Part shown: positions 1 through 9,430 of the stretch, piece after piece | How the letters are laid out: every line of letters starts with the position of its first letter | Numbering within the stretch: the stretch's first letter is position 1 | Source: an uncultured Verrucomicrobiales bacterium | GTDB taxonomy: Bacteria; Verrucomicrobiota; Verrucomicrobiia; Verrucomicrobiales; Akkermansiaceae | Reading direction: 5' to 3' | DNA length: 64,000 nucleotides | NCBI GenBank assembly: GCA_905478925.1 | Contig: CAJQKQ010000008.1 | Coordinates: 1 to 64,000 of the forward strand | The notes under the pieces: generated by a model | Seen by the model: only the letters and a program-made list of their open reading frames with translations | Databases searched by the model: none | What the model was told of the DNA's origin: nothing | Program-made: the position numbers and the translations under genes

Positions 1-331
1 TTCTGCGGTTAGGTGTCTTCTTTTTCGTTTCATGTTTCTGGTCTCTTTTCGGGGATTTGCCCCCTCAAAGACCAGCTCATTTCATCAATAAGACTCTGGC
101 TCCGTTTTGCGGGACCACTTCAGAGAGTGGGAAGTTGATCTTCCGTAAGCCACTCATAAGTAATCCTCACAGTTGGTCGAGGCTCCCCTCGATCAATTCT
201 GAGGCCTGCCGCTTTCCCTTTCATCAAGGAAATTCCCTTGACGGGGATGCTAGAATCGATTGTTTTTCGGAAACAACGGATTGCACTGAACTCCGCTACG
301 CTGCGTCAGTGAATACCACTGTTGAACTAAA

Positions 332-889
332 ATGTTCCTGATCGGAAAGGATAGAGTACATGATATCGATCTGAGGCTGCTTTCGGATCTGGTCGCCGTC
401 ATCGATAAGCAATTGGAGCTCGTTGAGGAGCAGGCACAAGGACGATGGGAGGATGCCGACATGTCTGGCGAGTTTGATTGGGCGGAGCATGTGGCGGGTC
501 TTGGATTTACATCATGCCAGACCTACTTGGCGGCAACCTACCCATTTACGCGCATAACGAAGCCCGAAGCGTTGAATCTAGGTCCTATCGAATCCAAATC
601 GAAGCGGCCGGTAGTCTCCGTGATCAACGCAGCAGCGAACTTCTGGAAGCACAATCCAGAGTGGAGCTTACAGCCAGAAGCTCGGCGGGTTACGATAATC
701 AAAGAGGCGTTTGACGATGTCGGTTATCCTGTAGACTGCGATTATCCTCTCACCGGCATCTTAGCGGAGCTCACTGGTGGTGCGATCAGATTTCGCGCAA
801 TCATCCCGTTACTTGATGAGTGGCGTGACGCCCTGATCAACGAAGAAGCCCAACAAGCCGCACATAGCGACGCCGAACCACCCCCCTGA
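332..889 (+). CDS. hypothetical protein
   Basis: 185-aa ORF with plausible composition; no family recognised. Confidence 0.45.
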   Translation: MFLIGKDRVHDIDLRLLSDLVAVIDKQLELVEEQAQGRWEDADMSGEFDWAEHVAGLGFTSCQTYLAATYPFTRITKPEALNLGPIESKSKRPVVSVINAAANFWKHNPEWSLQPEARRVTIIKEAFDDVGYPVDCDYPLTGILAELTGGAIRFRAIIPLLDEWRDALINEEAQQAAHSDAEPPP

Positions 890-939
890 TTAAATCGGAA
901 GCTGACCCCGGCGCGCCATTGCTCAGACGTTCGCGAGAA

Positions 940-1359
940 TCATCGCCCGTATTCCTCTGGCGGCAGCGGGGCGACAGGGATAGTATCATCGGCATTGGCT
1001 ACGTTCCAGGCCTGGATCGCGAGGAGTGCGAGATCGTCGATGATTTCTGCCGCTCGGTGAAAGTCACGTTCGAGATTCTCCAGCCTGGTGATCTCGTTGC
1101 TCTGCGGAGCACCGAAGCACGTTTCCATGAGTTTCTTGTGCGCTTTGCCGTTGAATTTCTCCCCGGCTCGCGCCTGTGAACGTAAATATCCGCAAGCCTC
1201 GATTAGTGCCTCAAGTTCCATGGCGTTGTACATCGCAGGAGGATCGTTCGGAGATTGGAAATCATAATCTCGCGCCTCTTCCTCGGATAGTTTCCGGGTT
1301 CTATCGATTTCAAGTTCCATCTTTTTGGTGTCGTTGGGCATGTCCACATCATACCACAC
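940..1359 (-). CDS. hypothetical protein (start may be 1341)
   Basis: 139-aa ORF, helical charged composition; no family recognised. Confidence 0.5.
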   Translation of the reverse strand: MWYDVDMPNDTKKMELEIDRTRKLSEEEARDYDFQSPNDPPAMYNAMELEALIEACGYLRSQARAGEKFNGKAHKKLMETCFGAPQSNEITRLENLERDFHRAAEIIDDLALLAIQAWNVANADDTIPVAPLPPEEYGR

Positions 1360-1548
1360 CCCCGCCAGCTTCCCGCAGAACAGCCGCTGCGCGGAGCGCG
1401 CACCCGACCTTGGAATGAAGTTGCGTAAGGCTTGAGGGGTTTGATATGATCCATTGGAGAGAGGTTCGATTGGATCGAACTTCGCCGCCCGTGGTCAGTC
1501 AATACCTACTGTTATGCCAAGAAAAACCTCATCTGTGCTCCGATCTTT

Positions 1549-2211
1549 ATGCGCCATCTAGTTTTACCAGGAAAGGGCGTCGAGCCTGCGAAAAAGGTTG
1601 AAACCGATCAGAGTATTCTTTTCATCGGTGCGAATGGTTCAGGGAAGACCCGCCTTGGGACATGGATTGAGTTAGGGCGAATGCAAGGCTCAAGAATCCA
1701 TAGAATCTCGGCACAGAAATCGTTGGCCATGCCTGACTACACCACTCCGAAGTCGATTGAGCTTGCGCAGCGAGACCTTCTATTCGGCAATCCGAATGTT
1801 GAAAACAATGTGGGGGCTCATCGGTGGGGCAACCGCCCTGCTACGAGTCTGCTAAACGATTTCCAGAAGCTGATGGTCTATCTGTTCTCTGACGAGACAG
1901 AAAAGAACGCAAAGTTCAAGGCAGCCTGCACGCAATCGGCGGAGAGGCTTGAACCGCCGCGCACGAAACTCGATCTGTTAAAAGATGTTTGGGAAGCAGT
2001 GCTTCCACACAGAGAGTTAGTCATAGGAGGTTTGCAAATCGAAACCCGTGTGCTTGACGACAATGAATCCATCTACAAATCGTCAGAGATGAGCGACGGC
2101 GAAAGGGTGATGTTTTATTTAATCGGACAGTGCCTCTCAATCATATGTTCCCAGAGAAATAATAGGGAATCCCCTTGCCTTGTGATTTCCGGCGCTAGGA
2201 TGCGGGCATGA
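1549..2211 (+). pseudogene. N-terminal fragment of an AAA/ABC-type ATPase, truncated at the RAYT region
   Basis: Walker A FIGANGSGKT and SDGER signature-like motif present; no Walker B or C-terminal part; frame runs into the RAYT start. Confidence 0.6.
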
Positions 2212-3305
2212 GCAAGAAACGTTGGCTGGCCGCATGGGCGGATTCCGATACGAAACCAGCGATCTACCACTGCATTTCACGTGTGGTGGATCGGCGCTTC
2301 GCATTCGGGGACGAGGAGCGGGAGGCTTTCCGGATGTTCATGCGGATGTATGAGAATTTCAGCGGCTGCCGGGTGCTTTCCTACTGCGTGATGTCGAACC
2401 ATTTCCATCTCCTGCTGGAAGTCCCCCCGAAACCGGAGGACGGCATTTCCGATGAACTGCTCTTGCAAAGGCTCGGTGCCTTGCACAGCGAGAAATTTGT
2501 CGCGGGAGTTGCGGCGGAGTTGGCGGCAGCTCGAACCGAGGGAGGGCTTGTGGGCGGCAACGAGGCGCGGGTGCGGGAGATCCACGAACGCTTCACCTAC
2601 CGGATGGAGTCCCTGAGCCATTACATGCAGGGGCTGCTGATCCGATTCACCCGCTGGTTCAACCGAAAGCATAAGCGCTCGGGAACCCTGTGGGAGGAGC
2701 GTTTCAAGAGCGTCATCGTGGAAAGCGGAACGGCGGCGCGGACGCTGGCGGCCTACATCGACCTCAATCCCGTGCGGGCTGGCATGGTCGAAGATCCGGC
2801 GGAATATCGCTGGAGCGGCTACGGGGAGGCTGTCGGCGGAGGAAACAAGGGCAATGGGAAAAAGGCGCGGGAGGGACTCGTCAGGGCATACCTCTGCCAC
2901 AACGGAACGGGCTTCGACTCGGGAAAATGGCGGGATGTTTCGCGCGGATACCGGAGACTCCTTGGCATGGCGCTCGAGCGGAAGTCCGGCAGGTCAACGG
3001 CAGGAGACTCGACGAACGCTACGGAAGGGAAAAACCAAAACGAGGCTGAGACTCTTGAAAACGGGGAAACCGGACACGTGCTCAAGGAGCTTTCCGTCGC
3101 AAAATTTTTATCCCATCGTGTCAGGTATTTCACCGATGGGGCGGTCATCGGCAGCAGGGAGTTCGTCAACCATGCCTTTGCCACATCCAGGGAACGGTTT
3201 TCATCGAAACGAAAGGACGGGGCGCGGAAAATCCGAGATCTGCCGCCCGAGGCAAAAGGCCATCTCTGGAGTATGCGTGACCTGAGGGTGGAGGTATCCT
3301 CTTAA
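2208..3305 (+). mobile_element. REP-associated tyrosine transposase (RAYT, Y1_Tnp/TnpA_REP type)
   Basis: HUH-type MSNHFHLLLE motif; downstream Y-x-Q-GLLIRFTRWFNRKHKRSGTLWEERFKS typical of RAYTs. Confidence 0.88.
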
Positions 3306-3356
3306 AAAGTGTAAAGCGCGAATGCCACGGGAGTGAGCGGTTTTTAGCTTGCCGCT

Positions 3357-3377
3357 GTAGGGCTTGCGCCGCAAACC
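3357..3377 (+). repeat. GTAG-hairpin (REP-like) just downstream of RAYT
   Basis: GTAG-GGCTTGC-GCC-GCAAACC; 7-nt arms with one mismatch, 3-nt loop; CTAC follows at 3384-3387. Confidence 0.5.
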
Positions 3378-3547
3378 TCATATCTACGGGGAATGGCGTT
3401 GAGGTCGAGGGGGGATTTCGGGGCGAATGGGGGATTTTCGGTTGTTCGGCCTGTCGGTGTAGGTTCATTGAAATGTGAAAGTGCAAGTCCCGTTGCCCCT
3501 TTCACATTTGGGAAAGCATTACGAGAGAAAGATGATTTCAACCGCAG

Positions 3548-3672
3548 ATGGACGGGATGCACGCAGAGGAAAGAAGGGATTTCGGAAATTTAGGTTCGAA
3601 GTTTTCGAAAACGAACACAGCCAGCAATCAATCCCATTTTCATCGTCCCGGATCTGCGTCAATCCCGTCCAT
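3548..3672. repeat. Small element bounded by about 20-bp inverted repeats
   Basis: ATGGACGGGATGCACGCAGA (3548-3567) vs TCTGCGTCAATCCCGTCCAT (3653-3672), 18/20 complementary. Confidence 0.5.
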
Positions 3673-3820
3673 TTGACGAAATAATTTCGTTTCCAGTTCG
3701 TCTATGTCCGCTGCGCTCCCGTTGCGGTTTGATGTTTTTTCATGTAGACGCCCTGGATTCTCAGCCGTGTTGTATTGCGGTTGTAAGGGCGTTCTGATTG
3801 AACTGTCTGAGGATTCAAAT

Positions 3821-4273
3821 ATGAGACGTCAGAAGGAAAAAAATCGAGATTCCAGCAAAAAGCGCACGCGCGGGACTGCGCGAGACGGTCGTGCGGAGAC
3901 GGAGGAGTTTTTGAAGAAGAATCGCTTGAAAGCCGATGTCATCGAGACGCCGAGCGGACTGCAATATACGATTGTGAATTCGGGCGAGGGAGCGAGTCCG
4001 ACGGAGTGGAGCACCGTCGAGGTAAATCAGCGCATCCTGCTGGTAGACGGGACAGTCATCAAGGACACCTTTCGAACGCCGGACAATGACCGTTTCACCA
4101 TGCAAGAAGCAATCGCAGGGCTCAAGGAGGGCTTGCCGTTGATGAAGGAAGGCGCTCGATTCCGTTTCGTCGTCCCTCCGGACCTGGCGTGGGGGAAACG
4201 CGGAGCAGGTGACAAGATCGGACCCTACGCAACACTCGTCTTCGACATTCGTCTTGAAAGGGTGAGAGACTGA
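3821..4273 (+). CDS. FKBP-type peptidyl-prolyl cis-trans isomerase
   Basis: LQYTIVNSGEGASP...VVPPDLAWGKRGAGDKIGPYATLVFDIRL matches FKBP C-terminal pattern. Confidence 0.85.
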   Translation: MRRQKEKNRDSSKKRTRGTARDGRAETEEFLKKNRLKADVIETPSGLQYTIVNSGEGASPTEWSTVEVNQRILLVDGTVIKDTFRTPDNDRFTMQEAIAGLKEGLPLMKEGARFRFVVPPDLAWGKRGAGDKIGPYATLVFDIRLERVRD

Positions 4274-4321
4274 CCCGAATATTGAGCTATCTGACCCGAG
4301 ACAGATCGCCTGGCAAAAATG

Positions 4322-4348
4322 AGCGCCATCGGGTTCCCCGATGACGCT
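4322..4348. terminator. Hairpin between convergent genes, possible terminator
   Basis: AGCGCCATCGGG-TTC-CCCGATGACGCT, 12-nt arms with one mismatch. Confidence 0.5.
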
Positions 4349-4369
4349 TGGCTGGTTATTTTCAGCCCG

Positions 4370-4585
4370 TCAGGAAAGCCGCTTCTTGGCTTCCTCGACG
4401 AGATGATCAGGACCGGTCACGGAGACTTTTGATCGTCCGTCGTATTTGATCTTCAGGTTCCGCCCGAGGGTCGGTCCCAGCTTTTTTCTGATCCCATCTT
4501 CAGCAGCTTTGACAACCTGCTTTTCGAGATCTCGCTGGAACCGCCTCATGTCGGAACTCGACAGGAGATTATAGTTCTTTCCCAT
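4370..4585 (-). CDS. small hypothetical protein
   Basis: 71-aa basic ORF directly after the DUF2188 gene. Confidence 0.5.
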   Translation of the reverse strand: MGKNYNLLSSSDMRRFQRDLEKQVVKAAEDGIRKKLGPTLGRNLKIKYDGRSKVSVTGPDHLVEEAKKRLS

Positions 4586-4590
4586 CGGGG

Positions 4591-4818
4591 TTATCCCTTG
4601 CTTGAGGTTGGATCGTTGCCATGGCTGTCACGATCACGGATCTTACCATTGGGGCGGTGGATGAAGAGTTCACCCATTCCGGCTCGGGACGCTTCACGAC
4701 CGTGATCGATCGCTACAGCTTGAGTCGGGACGATGCCTGAGACACGTGAGGAACCCTCACGTCTCCAAGCCCAGTTTTCACCATGTTTAACGACATGGAC
4801 GTTTTTCGGATTAGGCAT
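4591..4818 (-). CDS. DUF2188-like protein
   Basis: NVHVVKHGENWAWRREGSSR...GRIRDRDSHGNDP-type pattern of DUF2188. Confidence 0.75.
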   Translation of the reverse strand: MPNPKNVHVVKHGENWAWRREGSSRVSGIVPTQAVAIDHGREASRAGMGELFIHRPNGKIRDRDSHGNDPTSSKG

Positions 4819-4938
4819 AATGCTAATTTTGTGAACCAGCTTCATCCTTGACGCGCCCAGCTGAATGCCGGATAAGAACTTCGTCGTCCGCGACAAAATT
4901 CCTTACGCTTCCATTGAAGTTGGAAGTTAGTTTGGAAG

Positions 4939-4971
4939 AAAAGGGTAGGTGTTTCAGCACCTGCCCTTTTT
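4939..4971 (+). terminator. Intrinsic terminator, possibly bidirectional
   Basis: AAAAGGGTAGGTG-TTTCAG-CACCTGCCCTTTT followed by T; 13-nt arms with one wobble. Confidence 0.75.
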
Positions 4972-5118
4972 CTTGGATGCGAATAGGAGTAGCCTATACC
5001 TTGGAGGGAGGCAAGGAGAAAGTTCGTGACTCCCGTAAGAATGTGGAAAAAAGTTCCCAATTCTGTAACTTTAGAGTTCCACCGGTGAACAAAGTATGAA
5101 TATCATGCATCCAACCCC

Positions 5119-5406
5119 ATGGAGATCATCGCGGTAGACAAGATCGAGAAGTTCGTTCGGAAGCATGCGAATGCCCGTGCGTCTCTTGCTTCCTGGCTAC
5201 TGATCGCCGAGGGTGCCGAGTGGACTTGCCCGCAGGATGTGAAGAACCACTTCCGCTCGGCAGACATCCTCTCGGGCAATCGCATCGTATTCAACATAGG
5301 AGGTAACAATTACCGATTGGTGGTTCTAGTCCGTTACAGGAATGGAATTCTCCTGATCCAGAAAGTAGGCACCCATGCGGAATACGACCGCTGGAAACTC
5401 GACTGA
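5119..5406 (+). CDS. higB: HigB-family toxin
   Basis: 95-aa; VKNHFRSADILSGNRIVFNIGGNNYRLVVLVRYRNGILLIQKVGTHAEYDRW is typical of the HigB toxin family. Confidence 0.85.
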   Translation: MEIIAVDKIEKFVRKHANARASLASWLLIAEGAEWTCPQDVKNHFRSADILSGNRIVFNIGGNNYRLVVLVRYRNGILLIQKVGTHAEYDRWKLD

Positions 5407-5422
5407 CCAACCCAACAGCATC

Positions 5423-6604
5423 ATGAAAATCATTAAAAACAGCAAAGACCACGAAGACGCACTCCGTCAGTTGGAGGAGCTGATGGTTGCCGACCCGGCA
5501 CCCGGCACCGACGATGATGAGAGGCTCCAACTTCTCGCCTTCCTGATCGCCGATTATGAGAAACGCATCGTGAAAATCCCACAGGCTTCCCCTGCAGAGG
5601 TGATCCGGTTCGTGATGGAACAGCGCGGCCTCAAGCAGCAGGAACTGGTGCAATACATCGGCTCAAAGGGGCGGGTGTCCGAGATCCTTTCCGGTAAGCG
5701 TGAGCTGACGCTCAAAATGATACGTGCCTTGCACGCAGGTCTGGATATCCCGTTCAAGGCTCTGGTTCAGGAGCAAGGATTTGAGGTGCCTGATAAGATT
5801 TTCGTCGAGGATTTTCCGTTCAATGAAATGCACAAGGCCGGGTATTTCCCCAGTGTTTTGAATGAGAAGGTAACGGCAATCAAAGATCGGGCGGAGGAGC
5901 TTCTCCATAGCTTTTTCTGTGGACGTGAAAATGATCCAATGATGGCTTTCAACAGGCAGAGCAAAGGCAAAGCTGAGATCGACAAGTTTGCGATCCATGC
6001 GTGGCGATGCCGCGTGTTGGACAGGGCGAAAAAGGCGAAGCGCGGCACCTACTCCCACGACGGAGTCAATCAGGCTCTGTTCTCACAGCTCACGGTATTG
6101 AGCGCCCTTGATACAGGACCGCTACTTGTCCGTGACCGACTCGCAGCGGCAGGTATTGCGGTTGTTTATGAACCCCACTTGGCAAAAACACGCCTGGACG
6201 GTGCGGCACTCTGGCATCCCGATGGATTCCCTGTGATCGGGCTTACCCTGCGGTATGACCGTCTGGATAACTTCTGGTTCACCCTCTTCCACGAACTCGG
6301 TCATGTTGCCCACGATCTGAACGTCAAGGCTATCGGCTTCATCGATACGGACATTGATTCGACATCAGAAAAGGAGGTTGAACAAAAGGCTGATACCTTT
6401 GCTCTGAACCAATTCATATCTCCCGATGACTGGGAGGAGCTGAAACACCTGACCACCGCCAAAGAAATTCGGAAAGCCGCCGAGACGTTGGCGATCAACC
6501 CGGCAATTCTTGCTGGCCGCCTGCGCAGGGAAGCGAAGGATTATGGGAGGCACCGCACTCTCGTAGGGCAGGGCGAGGTTCGTTCCCAATTCAATCTTCT
6601 GTGA
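5423..6604 (+). CDS. HigA-like HTH antitoxin fused to an ImmA/IrrE-type metallopeptidase domain
   Basis: HTH region (EQRGLKQQELVQYIGSKGRVSEILSGKRELTL) plus HExxH motif FHELGHVAHD in one ORF. Confidence 0.85.
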   Translation: MKIIKNSKDHEDALRQLEELMVADPAPGTDDDERLQLLAFLIADYEKRIVKIPQASPAEVIRFVMEQRGLKQQELVQYIGSKGRVSEILSGKRELTLKMIRALHAGLDIPFKALVQEQGFEVPDKIFVEDFPFNEMHKAGYFPSVLNEKVTAIKDRAEELLHSFFCGRENDPMMAFNRQSKGKAEIDKFAIHAWRCRVLDRAKKAKRGTYSHDGVNQALFSQLTVLSALDTGPLLVRDRLAAAGIAVVYEPHLAKTRLDGAALWHPDGFPVIGLTLRYDRLDNFWFTLFHELGHVAHDLNVKAIGFIDTDIDSTSEKEVEQKADTFALNQFISPDDWEELKHLTTAKEIRKAAETLAINPAILAGRLRREAKDYGRHRTLVGQGEVRSQFNLL

Positions 6605-6793
6605 GTCGGCGAATTTAAACAAGTCGCCGAAATTCCACTGCCAAAATGTGGGACGGATGTGGATTCTATTTTTGGGGGCGGGTGTCTCATTACAACATTT
6701 TCACAATACCAAAAATAGCGATGGGCTTCGGCTTCGCTGGGCGTAGTCCCAAAACTGAGCGCCTTCCTTTGAATTGCCACCAGCGAGATGAGT

Positions 6794-7174
6794 CTATTCA
6801 CGGATTTCGCTCAACGTCCTCAGATCCACGCGCTGGTCAGCGTTCATTTCCAAAAGAAACACCGTGGTGCGACCAATATCTGTCAGGCCAATCACGTGGG
6901 CGGATTCAATTTTGAAATGCTCCACCCACAAATGTTGCCGGGGATGGAAAAGGGTGACCAGCGCATCGCCATCAGGATCCCGACTGGTGAGATTCGGCCC
7001 CTTGAATAAATTGCAGTGGTGGCATGCGAGAGCCAGATTCGAGAAGTCGTCTGTTCCTCGGTGCTGCCGGGCGATGATGTGCTCCACGTGATATGTGTGG
7101 AATGGTTCCCAATTCTGGTGGGTTCCGCAGTATTCGCAGACACCCTGCGCGCGGGTTACGACCATACTCTTCAC
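6794..7174 (-). CDS. HNH endonuclease
   Basis: CEYCGTHQ...YHVEHIIARQHRGTDDFSNLALACHHCNLFKG. Confidence 0.9.
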   Translation of the reverse strand: MKSMVVTRAQGVCEYCGTHQNWEPFHTYHVEHIIARQHRGTDDFSNLALACHHCNLFKGPNLTSRDPDGDALVTLFHPRQHLWVEHFKIESAHVIGLTDIGRTTVFLLEMNADQRVDLRTLSEIRE

Positions 7175-7191
7175 CTATCCAGGGACGCCCA

Positions 7192-7437
7192 TCAGGCGGC
7201 GGAGTTCAGCTTCAGGCGGGCTTTGGTCTGCAATAGACCGAGGAAGTTTCCGAAGGAAATGGCGCTGTGGTATTCGTGGCGTTCATCTTCGGTGAGCAAT
7301 CCCTCGTTGGCGCGTTCCGCGAGCAATGCCATCCTTGCCGTTGCTTCGTCAGGTGCGCGCATATCCACAAGGGCATGCAGTGCATTCGCATCGAAGGTGT
7401 CGGCAACAGCGGCAAGCATCGTTTCCATCGCATTCAT
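7192..7437 (-). CDS. hypothetical protein upstream of the HNH gene
   Basis: 82-aa ORF from MNAMETML, same strand and adjacent to HNH gene. Confidence 0.55.
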   Translation of the reverse strand: MNAMETMLAAVADTFDANALHALVDMRAPDEATARMALLAERANEGLLTEDERHEYHSAISFGNFLGLLQTKARLKLNSAA

Positions 7438-7999
7438 GTAAGGGAGAATAGATCTGCAGATCCAGACGCGCAATTCCGTTTTTTGTCAGCCAGCCTATCG
7501 CAAGTTCCCATGGAAATCGTGAGAAACGCAATGAATACGGATTCTATGTGTGTGAAAAGAGGAGTCAGGCGCAAGGCTTGGCATCTACGGGATCTGTAAA
7601 TTCTCTTTTCCAACATGCAAAGCCACATGGCCTCGCCATTTTCCCCGTCAAATCTCACCAACTGGCAAAGGGATTACATCCGCTTCAAGGTATGTGGCGG
7701 ATGTCCGGCGAGAGTGGAGCAACTCGCTACCTGAGGCAGTGGCCCGGAGATTCTACAGCGGAAGGAGTCTCGCGGCGGCGAGTTCGTGTCGTTGGGAAGC
7801 GAGGGTTTCAATATGACGTAAGGACATGGGCAAGCAGGTTTCCCTGGGTGGAGATTGCAGGTATCAGAAAAGACCTGCAAAACATACATTACGATGTTTC
7901 TTTTGCAGAGTGATTGGGCGACGAATGCTTGGATTGAGTCAATTCTCGCAAAATCACATTTACCATTTGGGTCAGGATTTTCATTGAGACATCTTGCTA

Positions 8000-9325
8000 C
8001 TAGAATTCAGCGGCTTGGAGCATCCACTGCCAGGCAGGAAGGACTTGGATCGGGGGTGGGACGGCAGGGAATGGAAGCCGTGATTCGAGGGTTAGTATGA
8101 GTTGCTTGGCGCGGGGGTATTCGTTGGCGGCGTCTTGGAGGGCGCGGACTTCGCGGGCGAGGGTTCCGGGATCGTCGATGGATGTGCAGACTTGGATCAG
8201 CTCCTCGGAGTTGTCGGGATGGCGGGCGAGGAAATCGACTTCGTAGCCGTCCGGCGTTTTCACGTATGAGATGTCCGCTTGGCGGCGCTGAAGTTCGATG
8301 AAGACGGCGGTTTCGAGGAGGTGGCCGGTATTGCGTTTTCCGCTGCGGTCGAAAACGGGTATGAGTGCGGTATCGGCTGGGTAGATCTTGCGTGGATTCA
8401 CCTGGCGGCGTTTTTCTGAGTCGGTGGCGACGGGAATGGTGTGGAGGAGAAAGGCGTCCTCGATGTGGGAGAGGTAGGCGTAGAGGGTTTCGCGGCCGAC
8501 AGCGATGCCCTGGGATTTCATGTCAGCGGCGAATTTCGTGACCGAGAACAAGCCGGCAGGGCTGGAGAGTAGGCGGCGGACCAGCCAACGCAGGGCGGTG
8601 ACATTGGCGACTTGGTGGCGCTCGATCACATCGCGGAGGAGAAGTACGTCGATGTAGCCCTGCAAAAGCTGCCGCCTCTCGGGCGTGGGTAGACCCTGGG
8701 CTTCCGGGAAGCCGCCGATCTCCAGATAGCGGGCGAACTGGTGGTCGAGCGCCGTTGCCTTGCGGTTGGTGATGGCGGATGTTTTGGCAGGAATCTCCTT
8801 TTGATGATGGCGGAGAAATTCCTTAAAGCTGAAGGGATGGATGGTGATCTCCCAGGCTCTGCCGCGCATGGAGGTGGCGATCTCCCGGCTGAGGAGCTTG
8901 GCGGATGAACCGGATAGAAAAACCTCGTAGCCGGCGGTATCCAGTAGCCTCCGAATGAAAGTTTCCCAGCCGGGGACGATCTGGATCTCATCGAGAAACA
9001 GAGTGACTGGCTCGTTTTCCGGTTCGGGAAACAGGCGGAGGTGGATGTCCGCGATCAGGTGGAGCTGATCTGCGCGGATGTCGCCGAGACGTTCATCCTC
9101 GAAGTTGAAATAGATGAGGCGTGATGGGGTGCGGCCTGCAGCGATATAGTCGGCGCGGCATTGATAGAGGTAGCTGGTTTTTCCCGCTCGGCGCATCCCG
9201 ATGACGGTAATGGCTTTGCCTTTGATGGTAGGAAGGGCAGCGTCCCTACGCGTCAATACAGGTATGGGTGCGTCTGCAGCAGCGAGCACTTTGTTCTGGA
9301 TAATCTGGGATACTAGGACTTCCAT
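8000..9325 (-). CDS. AAA_14/DUF4143 ATP-binding protein
   Basis: Walker A GMRRAGKTS; LFLDEIQ; C-terminal DUF4143-type ALIPVFDRSGKRNTGHLLETAVFIELQRR. Confidence 0.92.
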   Translation of the reverse strand: MEVLVSQIIQNKVLAAADAPIPVLTRRDAALPTIKGKAITVIGMRRAGKTSYLYQCRADYIAAGRTPSRLIYFNFEDERLGDIRADQLHLIADIHLRLFPEPENEPVTLFLDEIQIVPGWETFIRRLLDTAGYEVFLSGSSAKLLSREIATSMRGRAWEITIHPFSFKEFLRHHQKEIPAKTSAITNRKATALDHQFARYLEIGGFPEAQGLPTPERRQLLQGYIDVLLLRDVIERHQVANVTALRWLVRRLLSSPAGLFSVTKFAADMKSQGIAVGRETLYAYLSHIEDAFLLHTIPVATDSEKRRQVNPRKIYPADTALIPVFDRSGKRNTGHLLETAVFIELQRRQADISYVKTPDGYEVDFLARHPDNSEELIQVCTSIDDPGTLAREVRALQDAANEYPRAKQLILTLESRLPFPAVPPPIQVLPAWQWMLQAAEF

Positions 9326-9366
9326 GAAGTCCTTTATATTAAAATAAAAGACTTCTGTGAAGTCTT
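9315..9366 (-). promoter_or_regulatory. Twin palindromes overlapping start and promoter region of the AAA_14 gene
   Basis: AGGACTTC-CAT-GAAGTCCT (9315-9333) and AAGACTTC-TGT-GAAGTCTT (9348-9366), centres 33 bp apart. Confidence 0.65.
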
Positions 9367-9430
9367 AATTTAGCTCCGATCGGACCAGGTGTTACGTTTT
9401 AACATCTCAGAAATCCGAGAACCCTAAGGA

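Noticed and set aside
2277-2900. 207-aa ORF on the - strand
   Set aside because: Antisense to the RAYT gene, which has clear HUH motifs; a GC-rich shadow ORF
4744-4762. ACGTGAGG-AAC-CCTCACGT hairpin as a terminator or REP
   Set aside because: Lies within the DUF2188-like coding region (RREGSSRVSG), has no T-run and no second copy seen
7548-7913. 121-aa + strand ORF in the 7.6-8.0 kb gap
   Set aside because: No recognisable motif; region looks like decayed sequence, cannot support a gene
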